Assembly (NCBI GenBank): GCA_963706905.1
Contig: CAVPNY010000018.1
Span: 1 to 64,000, forward strand
DNA length: 64,000 bases
Source: CAVPNY01 sp963706905
GTDB lineage: Bacteria > Chloroflexota > Anaerolineae > Anaerolineales > UBA4823
Reading direction: 5' to 3'
A program made the position numbers and the translations under genes. Of the stretch, positions 55,504 to 63,726 are shown piece after piece. The notes beneath the pieces were generated by a model. It was not told where the DNA came from, ran no database searches, and was given only the letters and a program-made list of their open reading frames with translations. The first letter of the stretch is position 1, and the number at the start of each line of letters is the position of its first letter.

Positions 55504-56135
55504 CTATAGCATATTCCAGGCCATCAGCGTTTCCCGGTAAGCCCCGAACACAACCAGGGCAAATCCGATAATCAAGAAAGCAACTTCGAAGCGGTCAAGT
55601 CGAACGTCTTGCAGCTCACCAGTTTTGATCGCCGCCCACTCTCCAGTCCAGCGCCACCAGCTCTTATACTGGTAGATGCCTAGTTTGACCGTGGCAGCGA
55701 TCACACAGATATACCCCAGCATCTCCAGGTTCCCAATTCCTAATGATAGCGCCATGCCCTCCCAGACGCTGTACTGGGTCAGATCAGAGGCAAGAAAAGA
55801 ATTGGTGCCAGCAATCAGCCCGCCGGTGACTCCAAGAACCAGGGGAATAACATATCCGGTAGGGATCCCTCTGACCTGGTTGAGATTCAGCAACATACCT
55901 GCAGGGCGACCATCCCGAGGTTGAACAGCAGCGTCAGGGTGAACTCTGTCCCGAAGGATGTGGCAAAATCGACCAGACGCGCGGTTGCCGTTTGCGGGCT
56001 GCCGCGCATAAAACCCTCTGGAAGGAGGTAAAAGCCGACCAGATAGGCGCCATTGTTGAGCAGCATGTATGCACCGTACAGCAACAAAACTCGCTTGAAG
56101 ATGCTTTCAGGTTGTGGTGAGCTTGCGTTCATCAT
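55504..56135 (-). CDS. Integral membrane protein (probably one gene, frameshifted)
   Basis: The first frame (56135-55887) gives KRVLLLYGAYMLLNNGAYLV and FATSFGTEFTLTLLFNLGMV, then ends CC-stop. The second (from 55896) gives LNLNQVRGIPTGYVIPLVLG, EMLGYICVIAATVKLGIYQY and FEVAFLIIGFALVVFGAYRE. Together they make a ~210-aa protein with about five helices, resembling SpoIIM-like membrane proteins in layout. A single-base shift near 55890 or an 11-nt overlap of two genes are both possible. Function unknown. Confidence 0.6.
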
Positions 56136-56158
56136 GATTCCTCTTCCAATGACCTGGC

Positions 56159-56623
56159 TCAGAAATTCCGTTCGTCAACCAGCAGGCTGGCGACATACAC
56201 ACCAAACGGGATCAGCACGCAGCCAGCCAGGAAGAACCACAGGGTATTTCCGGCCAGGTCAGGCAGGTCGCCGTTGGCGGCGAACGACGCCCACATCAGG
56301 CCGATATAGATCAGCGCTGCCGAGACCCAGTAAGCCCGGTTGCCGGCCCGGGCGCGGATCATCACTGTGCGCTCATCGCGTTCTTCCACGCTCAATCGCC
56401 TGGCAGACTGCTCATCTTTCAGGGCAGCGCGGTAGCGCACCACGTAGCCAATCCCTATCCCAATGAAAAGGATGCCCAGTCCAGTGATAATGCGGAAGTT
56501 GTAAGGCAGGTCGGAGAATCGCGGTTCGATGAACACGCCCACCAGGGCGATCACCACCCCCACCGCCAGGAACATCCAGCCCAGGCGGATCCTGGTCATG
56601 ATCCAGTTCGTTCGATTATCCAT
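56159..56623 (-). CDS. Four-helix membrane protein partner of an XRE regulator
   Basis: 154 aa. Helices at RLGWMFLAVGVVIALVGVFI, IITGLGILFIGIGIGYVVRY, AYWVSAALIYIGLMWASFAA and NTLWFFLAGCVLIPFGVYVA; a basic EERDERTVMIRARAGN loop between helices 2 and 3. It resembles DUF2178-like proteins that pair with small XRE regulators. AGGAGG lies 7 nt before ATG 56623; it overlaps the regulator stop by 8 nt. Confidence 0.72.
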   Translation of the reverse strand: MDNRTNWIMTRIRLGWMFLAVGVVIALVGVFIEPRFSDLPYNFRIITGLGILFIGIGIGYVVRYRAALKDEQSARRLSVEERDERTVMIRARAGNRAYWVSAALIYIGLMWASFAANGDLPDLAGNTLWFFLAGCVLIPFGVYVASLLVDERNF

Positions 56624-56828
56624 CATAATCCTCCTCATCTGAGTACAGAAAGAGATCTTCGATTTGCATTTGGAACAGGCGCGCCAGCCGGAACGCCAGC
56701 AGGATGGATGGGTTGTAGCGCCCGCTCTCCAGCGAGATGATCGTCTGGCGGGAGACTTCCACCCGGTCAGCCAGCTCCTGCTGGGTCCACCCATTTCGAG
56801 ACCGTAATTCTTCCAACCGATTTTTCAT
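56616..56828 (-). CDS. XRE-family transcriptional regulator
   Basis: 70 aa. MKNRLEELRSRNGWTQQELA, DRVEVSRQTIISLESGRYNP and SILLAFRLARLFQMQIEDLF form a compact Cro/C1-type helix-turn-helix. GGAGG is 4 nt before ATG 56828. The gene sits behind a consensus promoter with repeated GTAAAG motifs that it probably binds. Confidence 0.9.
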   Translation of the reverse strand: MKNRLEELRSRNGWTQQELADRVEVSRQTIISLESGRYNPSILLAFRLARLFQMQIEDLFLYSDEEDYDG

Positions 56829-56858
56829 AGCGCCTCCAATGTAAAGTAAACTGTACAT

Positions 56859-56887
56859 ATTATAGTAAAGTTTCCTTTACATGTCAA
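56859..56887 (-). promoter_or_regulatory. Perfect-consensus promoter with operator in the spacer
   Basis: On the - strand TTGACA (56887-56882), a 17-nt spacer and TATAAT (56864-56859) match the sigma-70 consensus exactly. The spacer contains the palindrome GTAAAG-NNNN-CTTTAC (56865-56880). Further GTAAAG half-sites lie at about 56841 and 56893. This suggests strong expression under tight autorepression by the XRE protein. Confidence 0.85.
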
Positions 56888-57139
56888 GGGTGCTTTACAT
56901 ATTGGTCTGGTTTTCACAGCCAGGTTCGCGTCCAATTTCCAGATTAGATCAAGGGAGAAGCTTACGAAACTCTCGAAGAGAACTCTCGAACCCATCCATC
57001 ACGGTGGGCAATCAAGCGTTCCAATTTTACTGCCGGTGGGGTCATCTGGATCAAGATCACAAAGCTGCAGCCATGTTCGGGTGGGGGCGGTGTGATGGTG
57101 TATTAAATTAACCGTTAATCGAATTCTTGGAAAACAGGG

Positions 57140-57304
57140 CTAGTCCATCATTGGCAAGAATACAACTATTAAAATTATCATCACGATCAGAATGAATAAC
57201 GCGACGAAAAATGGCAAACACAATTCTTTCTGCGTTTGGGATGCTGAGAGCGATATGTCAGCTCCGCAATTTGGGCACTTGATCTTTCCAGATGTTTTCC
57301 CCAT
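57140..57304 (-). CDS. Small zinc-ribbon plus transmembrane protein
   Basis: 54 aa: MGKTSGKIKCPNCGADISLS, a short polar link and one hydrophobic helix (LPFFVALFILIVMIILIVVF). GGGGTGG lies 4 nt before the ATG. It stands alone in an otherwise non-coding stretch. Only one CxxC is present. Function unknown. Confidence 0.55.
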   Translation of the reverse strand: MGKTSGKIKCPNCGADISLSASQTQKELCLPFFVALFILIVMIILIVVFLPMMD

Positions 57305-57520
57305 TAAACCACCCCATTTACAATCAGTTGAAAAATCTCTGCCGGCCTAACTATATACTAAGGAAATTTCTTGAGAAACAGGGTTTCTTACCAGTATCTT
57401 TTCCTCACCAAAGATTGTTACTCATTCTCTATACATCTGTGTAGGTTGGTAGGCAAGCGTTAGGTTGATTTCTTCTGCTTCATTTTCAATCAGAATACAC
57501 TGATATGTTTAACTCAATAT

Positions 57521-58285
57521 CTAGGGCTCATTTTTTGATCTAATATGTTCCCAGGTATTCACGAGATAGGTTGCCATTGTCCCCGCCAAGTTCACGGCAA
57601 GTTCTGCATGACGAGGTGCTGGTTTTACAGGCAATTTCCCTTGACCGTGTGCGTCACCTAACTTATTTCGCAGAGCACCTAGACCTTCCACAACTGACTG
57701 GCATCCACCGAAAATCTGCTTGAAAATCTTCTCGGTATGTTGACTAGGTGCAAGATTCAGATGTTCAGATGTTAATCTCTATAGCTTGGGTAAATCCATA
57801 TCCTGATCATATGATATCCCAAAATCATCAAGTATGCTCTTGCATACGCTTTCAACTAATGTCCGAGCAGCTGTAATAGCACCATCAGGGTCCGTGTCCT
57901 TCCGTACAAGTGCAAGCCCCCAGATTTGGCGAACATGTTCAACGTCGAGCTTTGGAAGGGTTTGTTGAACTGAATGGTCTACTGAACTCAAATCTAATCC
58001 TTCTAGCTTTTAAATCAGAGGGGCAAACTCACTCCACAAATATTCTCGCCGTTCCTGGTAGTGTGCGTATTTCCCTTTGATGTGTTCCCAGAACTGATTC
58101 AAATCTCGACAGGATATCACAAATCGAGGCAGCAATGGCTTTATGATTATTTCTTTAGTGAGTACGTCTCTTAGTTCTTTGTACTCGTTCTCGTCCGCAG
58201 ATTTTCCCGTAGCCTGTGCAATCAGTAAATTTTGGAGGCTTTCAACTTTCAAGAGAAGCTCTTGTTCTCGATCAGTATTCATCAT
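57521..58285 (-). pseudogene. Abortive-infection (Abi_C) family gene with two in-frame stops
   Basis: One reading frame of 255 codons runs to a TAG at 57521, with no indel. It is interrupted by TAA at codon 92 (58010-58012, APLI-stop-KLEGLDLSS) and TAG at codon 169 (57779-57781, DLPKL-stop-RLTSEHLNLAP). The N-terminal part (ADENEYKELRDVL, ISCRDLNQFWEHIK, YQERREYLWSEFAPL) and the C-terminal part (AARTLVESVCKSILDDFGIS, SVVEGLGALRNKLGDAHGQG, RHAELAVNLAGTMATYLVN) match abortive-infection family proteins with the Abi_C domain. These are candidate phage-defence proteins. Confidence 0.85.
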
Positions 58286-58460
58286 AATAAATAATATTGG
58301 AATCTGTCTTACCAGTTATCGACAACAGGTCGTAGGGTTGTGCACTAACTACTTGTATTGAAAAATGCTCATTAACAAGACAGAGAGCGTTAGCAAATGT
58401 ATCTGTTACGCATCCTGATTAATCCACACCCATAGATCTCTATTCTTCTAGTGCAAATGA

Positions 58461-58856
58461 TTATACATCAATGGGTTGCACCAGATCCCATTTGTTGCCA
58501 TACAGATCAAAGAACACGACTACTTGGCCATAAGGCTCCTGGCGCGGCTCTTCGGTGAACCTGACGCCGCGTGATTGCATAAATTTGTAATCATTCCAGA
58601 AGTCGCTGGTGTGCAGAAACAGGAACACGCGGCCTCCCGTTTGGTCCCCGACATGAGCGAGCTGCTCCACGGTTGCAGCCCTGGCCAGCAGCAGGGCTGC
58701 CCCATTTGATCCAGACGGCGCCACCCGCACCCAGCGCTTGCCGCCGCCAAGCGGGGTGTCCTCGACCAGTGTAAAACGTAGGGCGTCCGTGAAAAAGGCG
58801 ATTGCCTCATCGTAGTCTCGCACCAAGAACGAGATCAAAGCCAGTGACTGGGTCAT
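58461..58856 (-). CDS. VOC family protein (glyoxalase/bleomycin-resistance fold)
   Basis: 131 aa, start at ATG 58856. SLALISFLVRDYDEAIAFFT, LGGGKRWVRVAPSGSNGAAL and GQVVVFFDLYGNKWDLVQP are typical of the single-domain VOC superfamily. The FFDLYGNKWDL end carries the metal-site region. Substrate unknown. The pseudogene at 54620-55014 is its paralogue. Confidence 0.88.
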   Translation of the reverse strand: MTQSLALISFLVRDYDEAIAFFTDALRFTLVEDTPLGGGKRWVRVAPSGSNGAALLLARAATVEQLAHVGDQTGGRVFLFLHTSDFWNDYKFMQSRGVRFTEEPRQEPYGQVVVFFDLYGNKWDLVQPIDV

Positions 58857-58911
58857 GGTTGCCGCATACTCCTGAGGTTGATTATCTTGCGTAAGACATC
58901 GCCACAGGTTA

Positions 58912-59790
58912 TTACCGCGGCGACACCAATGCAGCCAGCACTTCACCCCAGCGCTGCAGCACAAAAAAGTGGCCTTCGCCTGGCAGGGTGAACATCCGCG
59001 CTTTGGGGAGCGTCGCAGCCAGATAAAGCCCTGCAGAGATGGGGACATTCACATCCGCCTCCCCATGCCAGATATCCACGGGGACATTGATTGAGCTAAG
59101 GTCGATCCCCCAGTCTCGGTTGATGATCACATCATCCAGGGCCACGCCGTGCCATCCCGGGCGGTATCCTTCCTGGATCGATTGCACAAATACAGCCAGA
59201 TTATCCGGGGAATACAGCGCGGCCTTATCCCCTTCTGGGATGGACGCCATCACCCGCTGAGAGGCCTGCTGTGCATCGCGCAGTACCATGTGGCGCGTAA
59301 GCCATCGTATGAGGTAGGTCACGGGCGGAAACCAGCGGGCAGAGGCAGCCAGCAGCCGGTTGAGAAATGGGAGCCCGCTGAGCGCGCTGTCTCGCCTCAT
59401 CGGCGCTCCGCTGGCGATCAAAGCCACTGCCTTCACCCGCTCGGGCAGGCCCCAGGCACAAGCCAGAGCATGCGGTCCGCCTGCCGACCATCCCTCGACA
59501 TAAAAAGTCTTAAGCCCAAGCTGATCGGCAAGTTGGCTCACATCCTCAGGCCAATCCACCAGGCGGCGCTTGGACTGGAAATCTGATAGCCCATGTCCCG
59601 GTCGCTCGACTGCAATGAAGCGGATCGCTTGTTTCCACAGGATTTCCTCATCTGCAGGATGATCCAGGCGCGAGCCGGCTGAGCCATGGAAATGGAGCAC
59701 AGGCTGACCGGCGGGATCGCCGTATTCAGCGAAGCCGAGCCTGCGACCATCCTTTAGAACAATAGTATGATCGATTTTAGGCTCCGTCAT
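58912..59790 (-). CDS. Alpha/beta hydrolase
   Basis: 292 aa. The nucleophile elbow is EGWSAGGPHALACAW, the acid is in WHGEADVNVPISAG, and the His is in LPGEGHFFVLQRW; HFHGSAGSRLDHP supplies the oxyanion hole. No signal peptide. Substrate not predictable. It lies 55 nt upstream of the VOC gene on the same strand. Confidence 0.9.
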   Translation of the reverse strand: MTEPKIDHTIVLKDGRRLGFAEYGDPAGQPVLHFHGSAGSRLDHPADEEILWKQAIRFIAVERPGHGLSDFQSKRRLVDWPEDVSQLADQLGLKTFYVEGWSAGGPHALACAWGLPERVKAVALIASGAPMRRDSALSGLPFLNRLLAASARWFPPVTYLIRWLTRHMVLRDAQQASQRVMASIPEGDKAALYSPDNLAVFVQSIQEGYRPGWHGVALDDVIINRDWGIDLSSINVPVDIWHGEADVNVPISAGLYLAATLPKARMFTLPGEGHFFVLQRWGEVLAALVSPR

Positions 59791-59840
59791 GATCGCTTTG
59801 GGGTAAGTCTACTTCCAGGACAAGGCATGGCTCTCCAAAG

Positions 59841-60272
59841 TCACTGCCCGGATTGCCGATCACCGTTTGGATCCTGTTCCCATATCGTCGCTGTGTCCGG
59901 GATCAACCCCAATTGTTGCCAGATATCGGTCTGATCCCAAAAACCGCGGGCATCCACAATTTGCCCGTCGCGCACTCGATAAATGCTGATGGCTCTCCCC
60001 GTGATCGTCTTACCGGTCGGCGGCAGGCCATCGTAAACTCCGTTGTGCACACCTGTGTGGCTCCACTCTACGACCACCTGGTCGCCTTCCGCTACCATAT
60101 CCTGGATTTCAACGGTGTAATCGGGGAAAGCGGTGATATTGCGCTGGTAACCCTGGCGCACGGCTTCCCGAAATTCATTGGCGACCAGCTCCTCCAGGAT
60201 CGCCACATTGCGCTGATTGAGCTGATCGATATAACGGCGGACGAGGGCTTTATTCTCTTCGGTGGTCATCAT
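59841..60272 (-). CDS. SnoaL-like ester cyclase family protein
   Basis: 143 aa. EENKALVRRYIDQLNQRNVA, EGDQVVVEWSHTGVHNGVYD and RVRDGQIVDARGFWDQTDIW match the NTF2-like SnoaL/ester cyclase family. It overlaps the 3' end of the MBL-fold gene by 23 nt, so the two are co-translated. Confidence 0.87.
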   Translation of the reverse strand: MMTTEENKALVRRYIDQLNQRNVAILEELVANEFREAVRQGYQRNITAFPDYTVEIQDMVAEGDQVVVEWSHTGVHNGVYDGLPPTGKTITGRAISIYRVRDGQIVDARGFWDQTDIWQQLGLIPDTATIWEQDPNGDRQSGQ

Positions 60273-61125
60273 TTGTTTGCTCAGGTAATTGGATTGGCTG
60301 CAATTCCCAGCCGATTTCCTGTTTATTCACACGCCCCAGGCTGGGAAAGGGCGGAAATTGCTGGCCCATCACCCAGCATCCAGTTGCGGCAGCCAGATCG
60401 AAGATGCGGCGCCGGCTGGCAACCGCCATTTCAGGGGTTATGTCAAAGACTGCCAGCCAATCCGGATGCGCCAGATGAATCGGATGAAGGGCGACATCTC
60501 CAGTGTATAAAAGCTGCTCGCCAAGAGATGTAAAGGATATCACCATGTGCCCCGGGGTATGACCGGGTGCAAACAGCACGCTCACCTCCGGCAGGATTTC
60601 TGCTTCGCGTTCCAGCAGGACGGTTTGGGCTTCGATCGGCAATAGTTTTTTCCTGATAAATTCCGGCATCCACCCCCCGGGATGGACAACTGCATCTTCA
60701 GAGAACCAGAATTCCCATTCTCGGTTGCATATGTAAAAGGTTGCCTGGGGAAAGACCGTCTCACCGCTCTCATCCAGCAGGCCACCCACATGATCTGGGT
60801 GGGCATGGGTGATAATAACGGTGTCGATGCTATCTGGTTCAATCCCGGCTGTGTGCATATTGTTCAGCAGGTTGCCCGTGGTATCTAAAACCTCACCGCC
60901 ACCCGTGTCCACCAGCACTCGATGCACCCCTGTGTCTACATACAGGGAAGTGTACGGCGTGGTGACGAACTGCGGGGAAAGACCCAATGCCTGAAGCGCC
61001 GCCTCGACCTCTGATCGCGGCGCATTGGTGACCATATTTTCCAGCTTATGGTCGTGGTAGCCATCATACAGCGCCACACATTCAAAACTTCCAAGTTGGA
61101 ATCGGTGAAAGCTCAGGCTCATCAT
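60250..61125 (-). CDS. Metallo-beta-lactamase-fold hydrolase
   Basis: About 291 aa. The first metal motif is IITHAHPDHVGGLLD, the next His is in FAPGHTPGHMVI, and the bridging Asp is in LYTGDVALHP. The usual last ligand region (a GxHxPFP-type His in relatives) reads GQQFPPFPSLG, with Gln where His is common. The start could be ATG 61161 (+12 residues) or 61125; the latter leaves a typical N-terminus. Close to quorum-quenching lactonase-like members, but the substrate is unknown. Confidence 0.85.
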   Translation of the reverse strand: MMSLSFHRFQLGSFECVALYDGYHDHKLENMVTNAPRSEVEAALQALGLSPQFVTTPYTSLYVDTGVHRVLVDTGGGEVLDTTGNLLNNMHTAGIEPDSIDTVIITHAHPDHVGGLLDESGETVFPQATFYICNREWEFWFSEDAVVHPGGWMPEFIRKKLLPIEAQTVLLEREAEILPEVSVLFAPGHTPGHMVISFTSLGEQLLYTGDVALHPIHLAHPDWLAVFDITPEMAVASRRRIFDLAAATGCWVMGQQFPPFPSLGRVNKQEIGWELQPIQLPEQTNDDHRRE

Positions 61126-61392
61126 CTTCTCTGAACTGTCTTCGGGTATGTCTGCATACATAGTATTATTGAATATACACTCAACAAAGATGAGGTCCTA
61201 CTCCCAGGCAATAATCAGTTAGAGTCGGCCAGCGAATAGCCTCGCTTCATCGAGCAAGAGAGTTACTATCAGCATCGTACCTGCCTCTGCTAGCTCGCTG
61301 TGCTTCGGCTCGGATTGAAGTGAGCGTGGATATCCATGGATGGAAGTAAACCAATCAAATATCCTACTCATTCTGTCTGGAATATGACTAGG

Positions 61393-61929
61393 TTACATCT
61401 CTGTCGGATAACTGGAGGTTATCTCTCGAGATCTCAGGCGACCAAAGTGAGGTGGTGAGGTAATAAAGAGGTAGACCAACGATGAGGGGTATTCCTCCAA
61501 GGAAAAGAATCCCGAAAAAATAATCATGACTACGTTGTCTGGTGGTTGTTGTGGAGAGCGAGAAAGTAAGAAAAGCATTGCCGACAGGCTGACATAGAGG
61601 AAAAAAACGAGAGTCCCGCTTGCGACAAGAACTTTAATGCGGGTGGAGGTCGAGATACGAATAGATTGGAGAGTTGCAACCCTTGATGAAATAAAAGTCA
61701 CCGGCAGGATCCAGGCAACGCCGAGTATTAATGCAATAAATATGTTGATACAAGGTATGATGAATAGGTTCAGAAAACCCCCTGGATCCTCAGTGATAAT
61801 AATAATACCAATGTAGAGAGACAGAGGACAAATCGCACTAAAGAAAACGAATATTAAGAATGCAATTAATCGCCAATGGCTGCTTGAGCGTAACCGCAAT
61901 ATTTTGTCAATTTGATTGGAATGTGGCAT
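61393..61929 (-). CDS. Hypothetical membrane protein
   Basis: 178 aa with about four hydrophobic segments (LIAFLIFVFFSAICPLSLYI, FIIPCINIFIALILGVAWIL, VLVASGTLVFFLYVSLSAML, and a weak fourth). AT-rich relative to its neighbours, which may indicate transfer. No family recognised; no good ribosome-binding site is visible. Confidence 0.5.
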   Translation of the reverse strand: MPHSNQIDKILRLRSSSHWRLIAFLIFVFFSAICPLSLYIGIIIITEDPGGFLNLFIIPCINIFIALILGVAWILPVTFISSRVATLQSIRISTSTRIKVLVASGTLVFFLYVSLSAMLFLLSRSPQQPPDNVVMIIFSGFFSLEEYPSSLVYLFITSPPHFGRLRSREITSSYPTEM

Positions 61930-62160
61930 TGAAAAATGTGTGTGTACTTCTCATATCATTGATTTCAAAGTGCTGATCACCTGAACTATCTCTTTAGAAA
62001 TAGACAGAACAGATCCGATTTACACGATCTAAACCGAGTATAGCATAACCCCGATGAGAATAACAGGCTGGCGCCCCTCCCGCCAGCCCGTTTCTTCTCA
62101 CGCGTGTTGCAATACTATTCGCAAACGTGTATACTGCATACTGCCCACCACTTACTGGCT

Positions 62161-62517
62161 TTACAGCGGCTCAAACATCAGCCCGTACACATTCTCGCCG
62201 TACTTGACACGCACCGGCGCCCAGGTGGGCTTGAGGGTCATCCCGATCTTGAGCGGATAACTCTCGTCGGCGTCGATGCGACCCATGGCGCGCACCCCGT
62301 TCTCAAACTCGCCGATGCCGATGGTCAGGTAGCGCGCGTCGAAGCCCCACGGCAGATTGTAGATGCGGGTGAAGGTCAGCAGGCGCACGTCGCCCTGCGG
62401 CTTGACCGGCTCAAACTCGCGGCTCTTGCACTCCATGCAGCGATCATGATAGGGGAAGTGCAGCTTGCCGCACTTCTTACACTTGTAAGCAACGATCTCG
62501 ATGTCGTTCTTCTTCAT
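62161..62517 (-). CDS. DUF35 OB-fold protein with zinc ribbon
   Basis: 118 aa. YKCKKCGKLHFPYHDRCMEC provides the four-Cys rubredoxin-like ribbon, followed by an OB fold (LLTFTRIYNLPWGFDARYLT). DUF35 proteins act as scaffolds of thiolase and related acyl-CoA enzyme complexes. It overlaps the thiolase stop by 4 nt (ATGA). Confidence 0.93.
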   Translation of the reverse strand: MKKNDIEIVAYKCKKCGKLHFPYHDRCMECKSREFEPVKPQGDVRLLTFTRIYNLPWGFDARYLTIGIGEFENGVRAMGRIDADESYPLKIGMTLKPTWAPVRVKYGENVYGLMFEPL

Positions 62518-63722
62518 TCTTGCACCCTCCGCAGCACGAAGGCCAGCACATTGTTGCCGAACCCGCCGAAGTTGACCGTCAGCCCGTTCTGGGCGTTCTG
62601 GACCTGGCGCCCTTTGGGCAGCTCATGGCGCAGCTGCCAGACAATGTCGACCACCTGGGCGACGCCGGTCGCCCCCACCGGGTGGCCGCGCGCCTTCAAC
62701 CCGCCGGAGAGATTGATCGGGATCTGCCCGCCCAGCTTGGTCTTGCCAGCCAGGGCTGCCTTGCCGCCCTCGCCCTTCTTGAAGAAGCCAACATGCTCGC
62801 TCTCGGCGATCTCCAGAATGGTGAAGGCGTCGTGCAGCTCGGCCACGTGGATGTCCGCGGGCTTGAGCTTGGCGCGCTCGAAGGCCTGCTGCGCCGCCAG
62901 CGTGACCGCTTTAAGATCGGTCGGGTCAGAGCGCTCCTGCAGGGTATGGGTGTCGGTGGCCTGGCCGAAGCCAGCGATCACCACCGGCGGCTTGGACGGT
63001 TTCTTGACCTTGTCCAGGGCAGTCAGCACCACCGCCGCCGCCCCGTCACTGACCGGGCAGGCATCGTACAGATGCAGCGGGTCAGCCGCGGGTGGGTTGT
63101 TAACAATCGCGGCCGGGTCATCGAATATGCCTTCTTTGGAAAGCGCCATCTCGACGTGGGCGTACGGATTGAGGGTGCCCATCGCCTGGTTCTTGATGGA
63201 GATGCTGACCAGCATCTCGCGCGTCACGCCGTATTTTTCCATGTACAGGCGGGTGAACATGCCCGCCATGCCTGGCAACGTGATGCCGTAGACATATTCG
63301 GAAGTGGGGTGGGTCATGGTGGCGACAAAATCGGTGGCGCGCCAGCCTGTGACTTCGCGCATCTTCTCGCCGCCCACCACCAGGACGGTGTCACAATACC
63401 CGGAAGCGATCGCCAGCAGGCCGTTCTTAATCGCCGAAGCGCCAGATGCCGGGCCGTTCTCAATACTTTCTGCGGCAGCCGGCAGCAGGCTCAAGCGGTC
63501 CACCAGGGCGGAGGCCAGGCCGGTTTGGTGTTGGATGACACCCGAGCCCATGTTGGCCACATACAGCGCATCCACACCGCCGTCGCCCAAACCGGCGTCA
63601 TCCAATGCTTTAAGGCTGGACCAAGCCAGCATATCCATCAAGGTATCTTCATCGCGCCGGCCGAAGGGGATCATGCCGACGCCAATCACGGCTACATCTC
63701 TAAAGTGTTGTGTGCCAGCCAT
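62514..63722 (-). CDS. Thiolase-superfamily protein (SCP2/archaeal-type), partner of DUF35
   Basis: 402 aa. RDVAVIGVGMIPFGRRDEDT at the start and GGLKARGHPVGATGVAQVVD near the end (active-site His in GHP) mark a thiolase of the SCP2/lipid-transfer group; ELHDAFTILEIAESEHVGFF is typical. The N-terminal nucleophile loop reads ENGPASGASA, with Pro where Cys is usual in condensing thiolases. The C-terminal Cys motif reads NFGGFGNN. Classical thiolase chemistry is therefore uncertain. Operon with DUF35 and the partial gene upstream. Confidence 0.87.
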   Translation of the reverse strand: MAGTQHFRDVAVIGVGMIPFGRRDEDTLMDMLAWSSLKALDDAGLGDGGVDALYVANMGSGVIQHQTGLASALVDRLSLLPAAAESIENGPASGASAIKNGLLAIASGYCDTVLVVGGEKMREVTGWRATDFVATMTHPTSEYVYGITLPGMAGMFTRLYMEKYGVTREMLVSISIKNQAMGTLNPYAHVEMALSKEGIFDDPAAIVNNPPAADPLHLYDACPVSDGAAAVVLTALDKVKKPSKPPVVIAGFGQATDTHTLQERSDPTDLKAVTLAAQQAFERAKLKPADIHVAELHDAFTILEIAESEHVGFFKKGEGGKAALAGKTKLGGQIPINLSGGLKARGHPVGATGVAQVVDIVWQLRHELPKGRQVQNAQNGLTVNFGGFGNNVLAFVLRRVQE

Positions 63723-63726
63723 GCTC

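Noticed and set aside
57779..57781. Pyrrolysine or programmed readthrough at the amber codon of the Abi gene
   Set aside because: The same frame also has an ochre stop at codon 92, and no pyrrolysine context is visible; simple nonsense decay is more likely.
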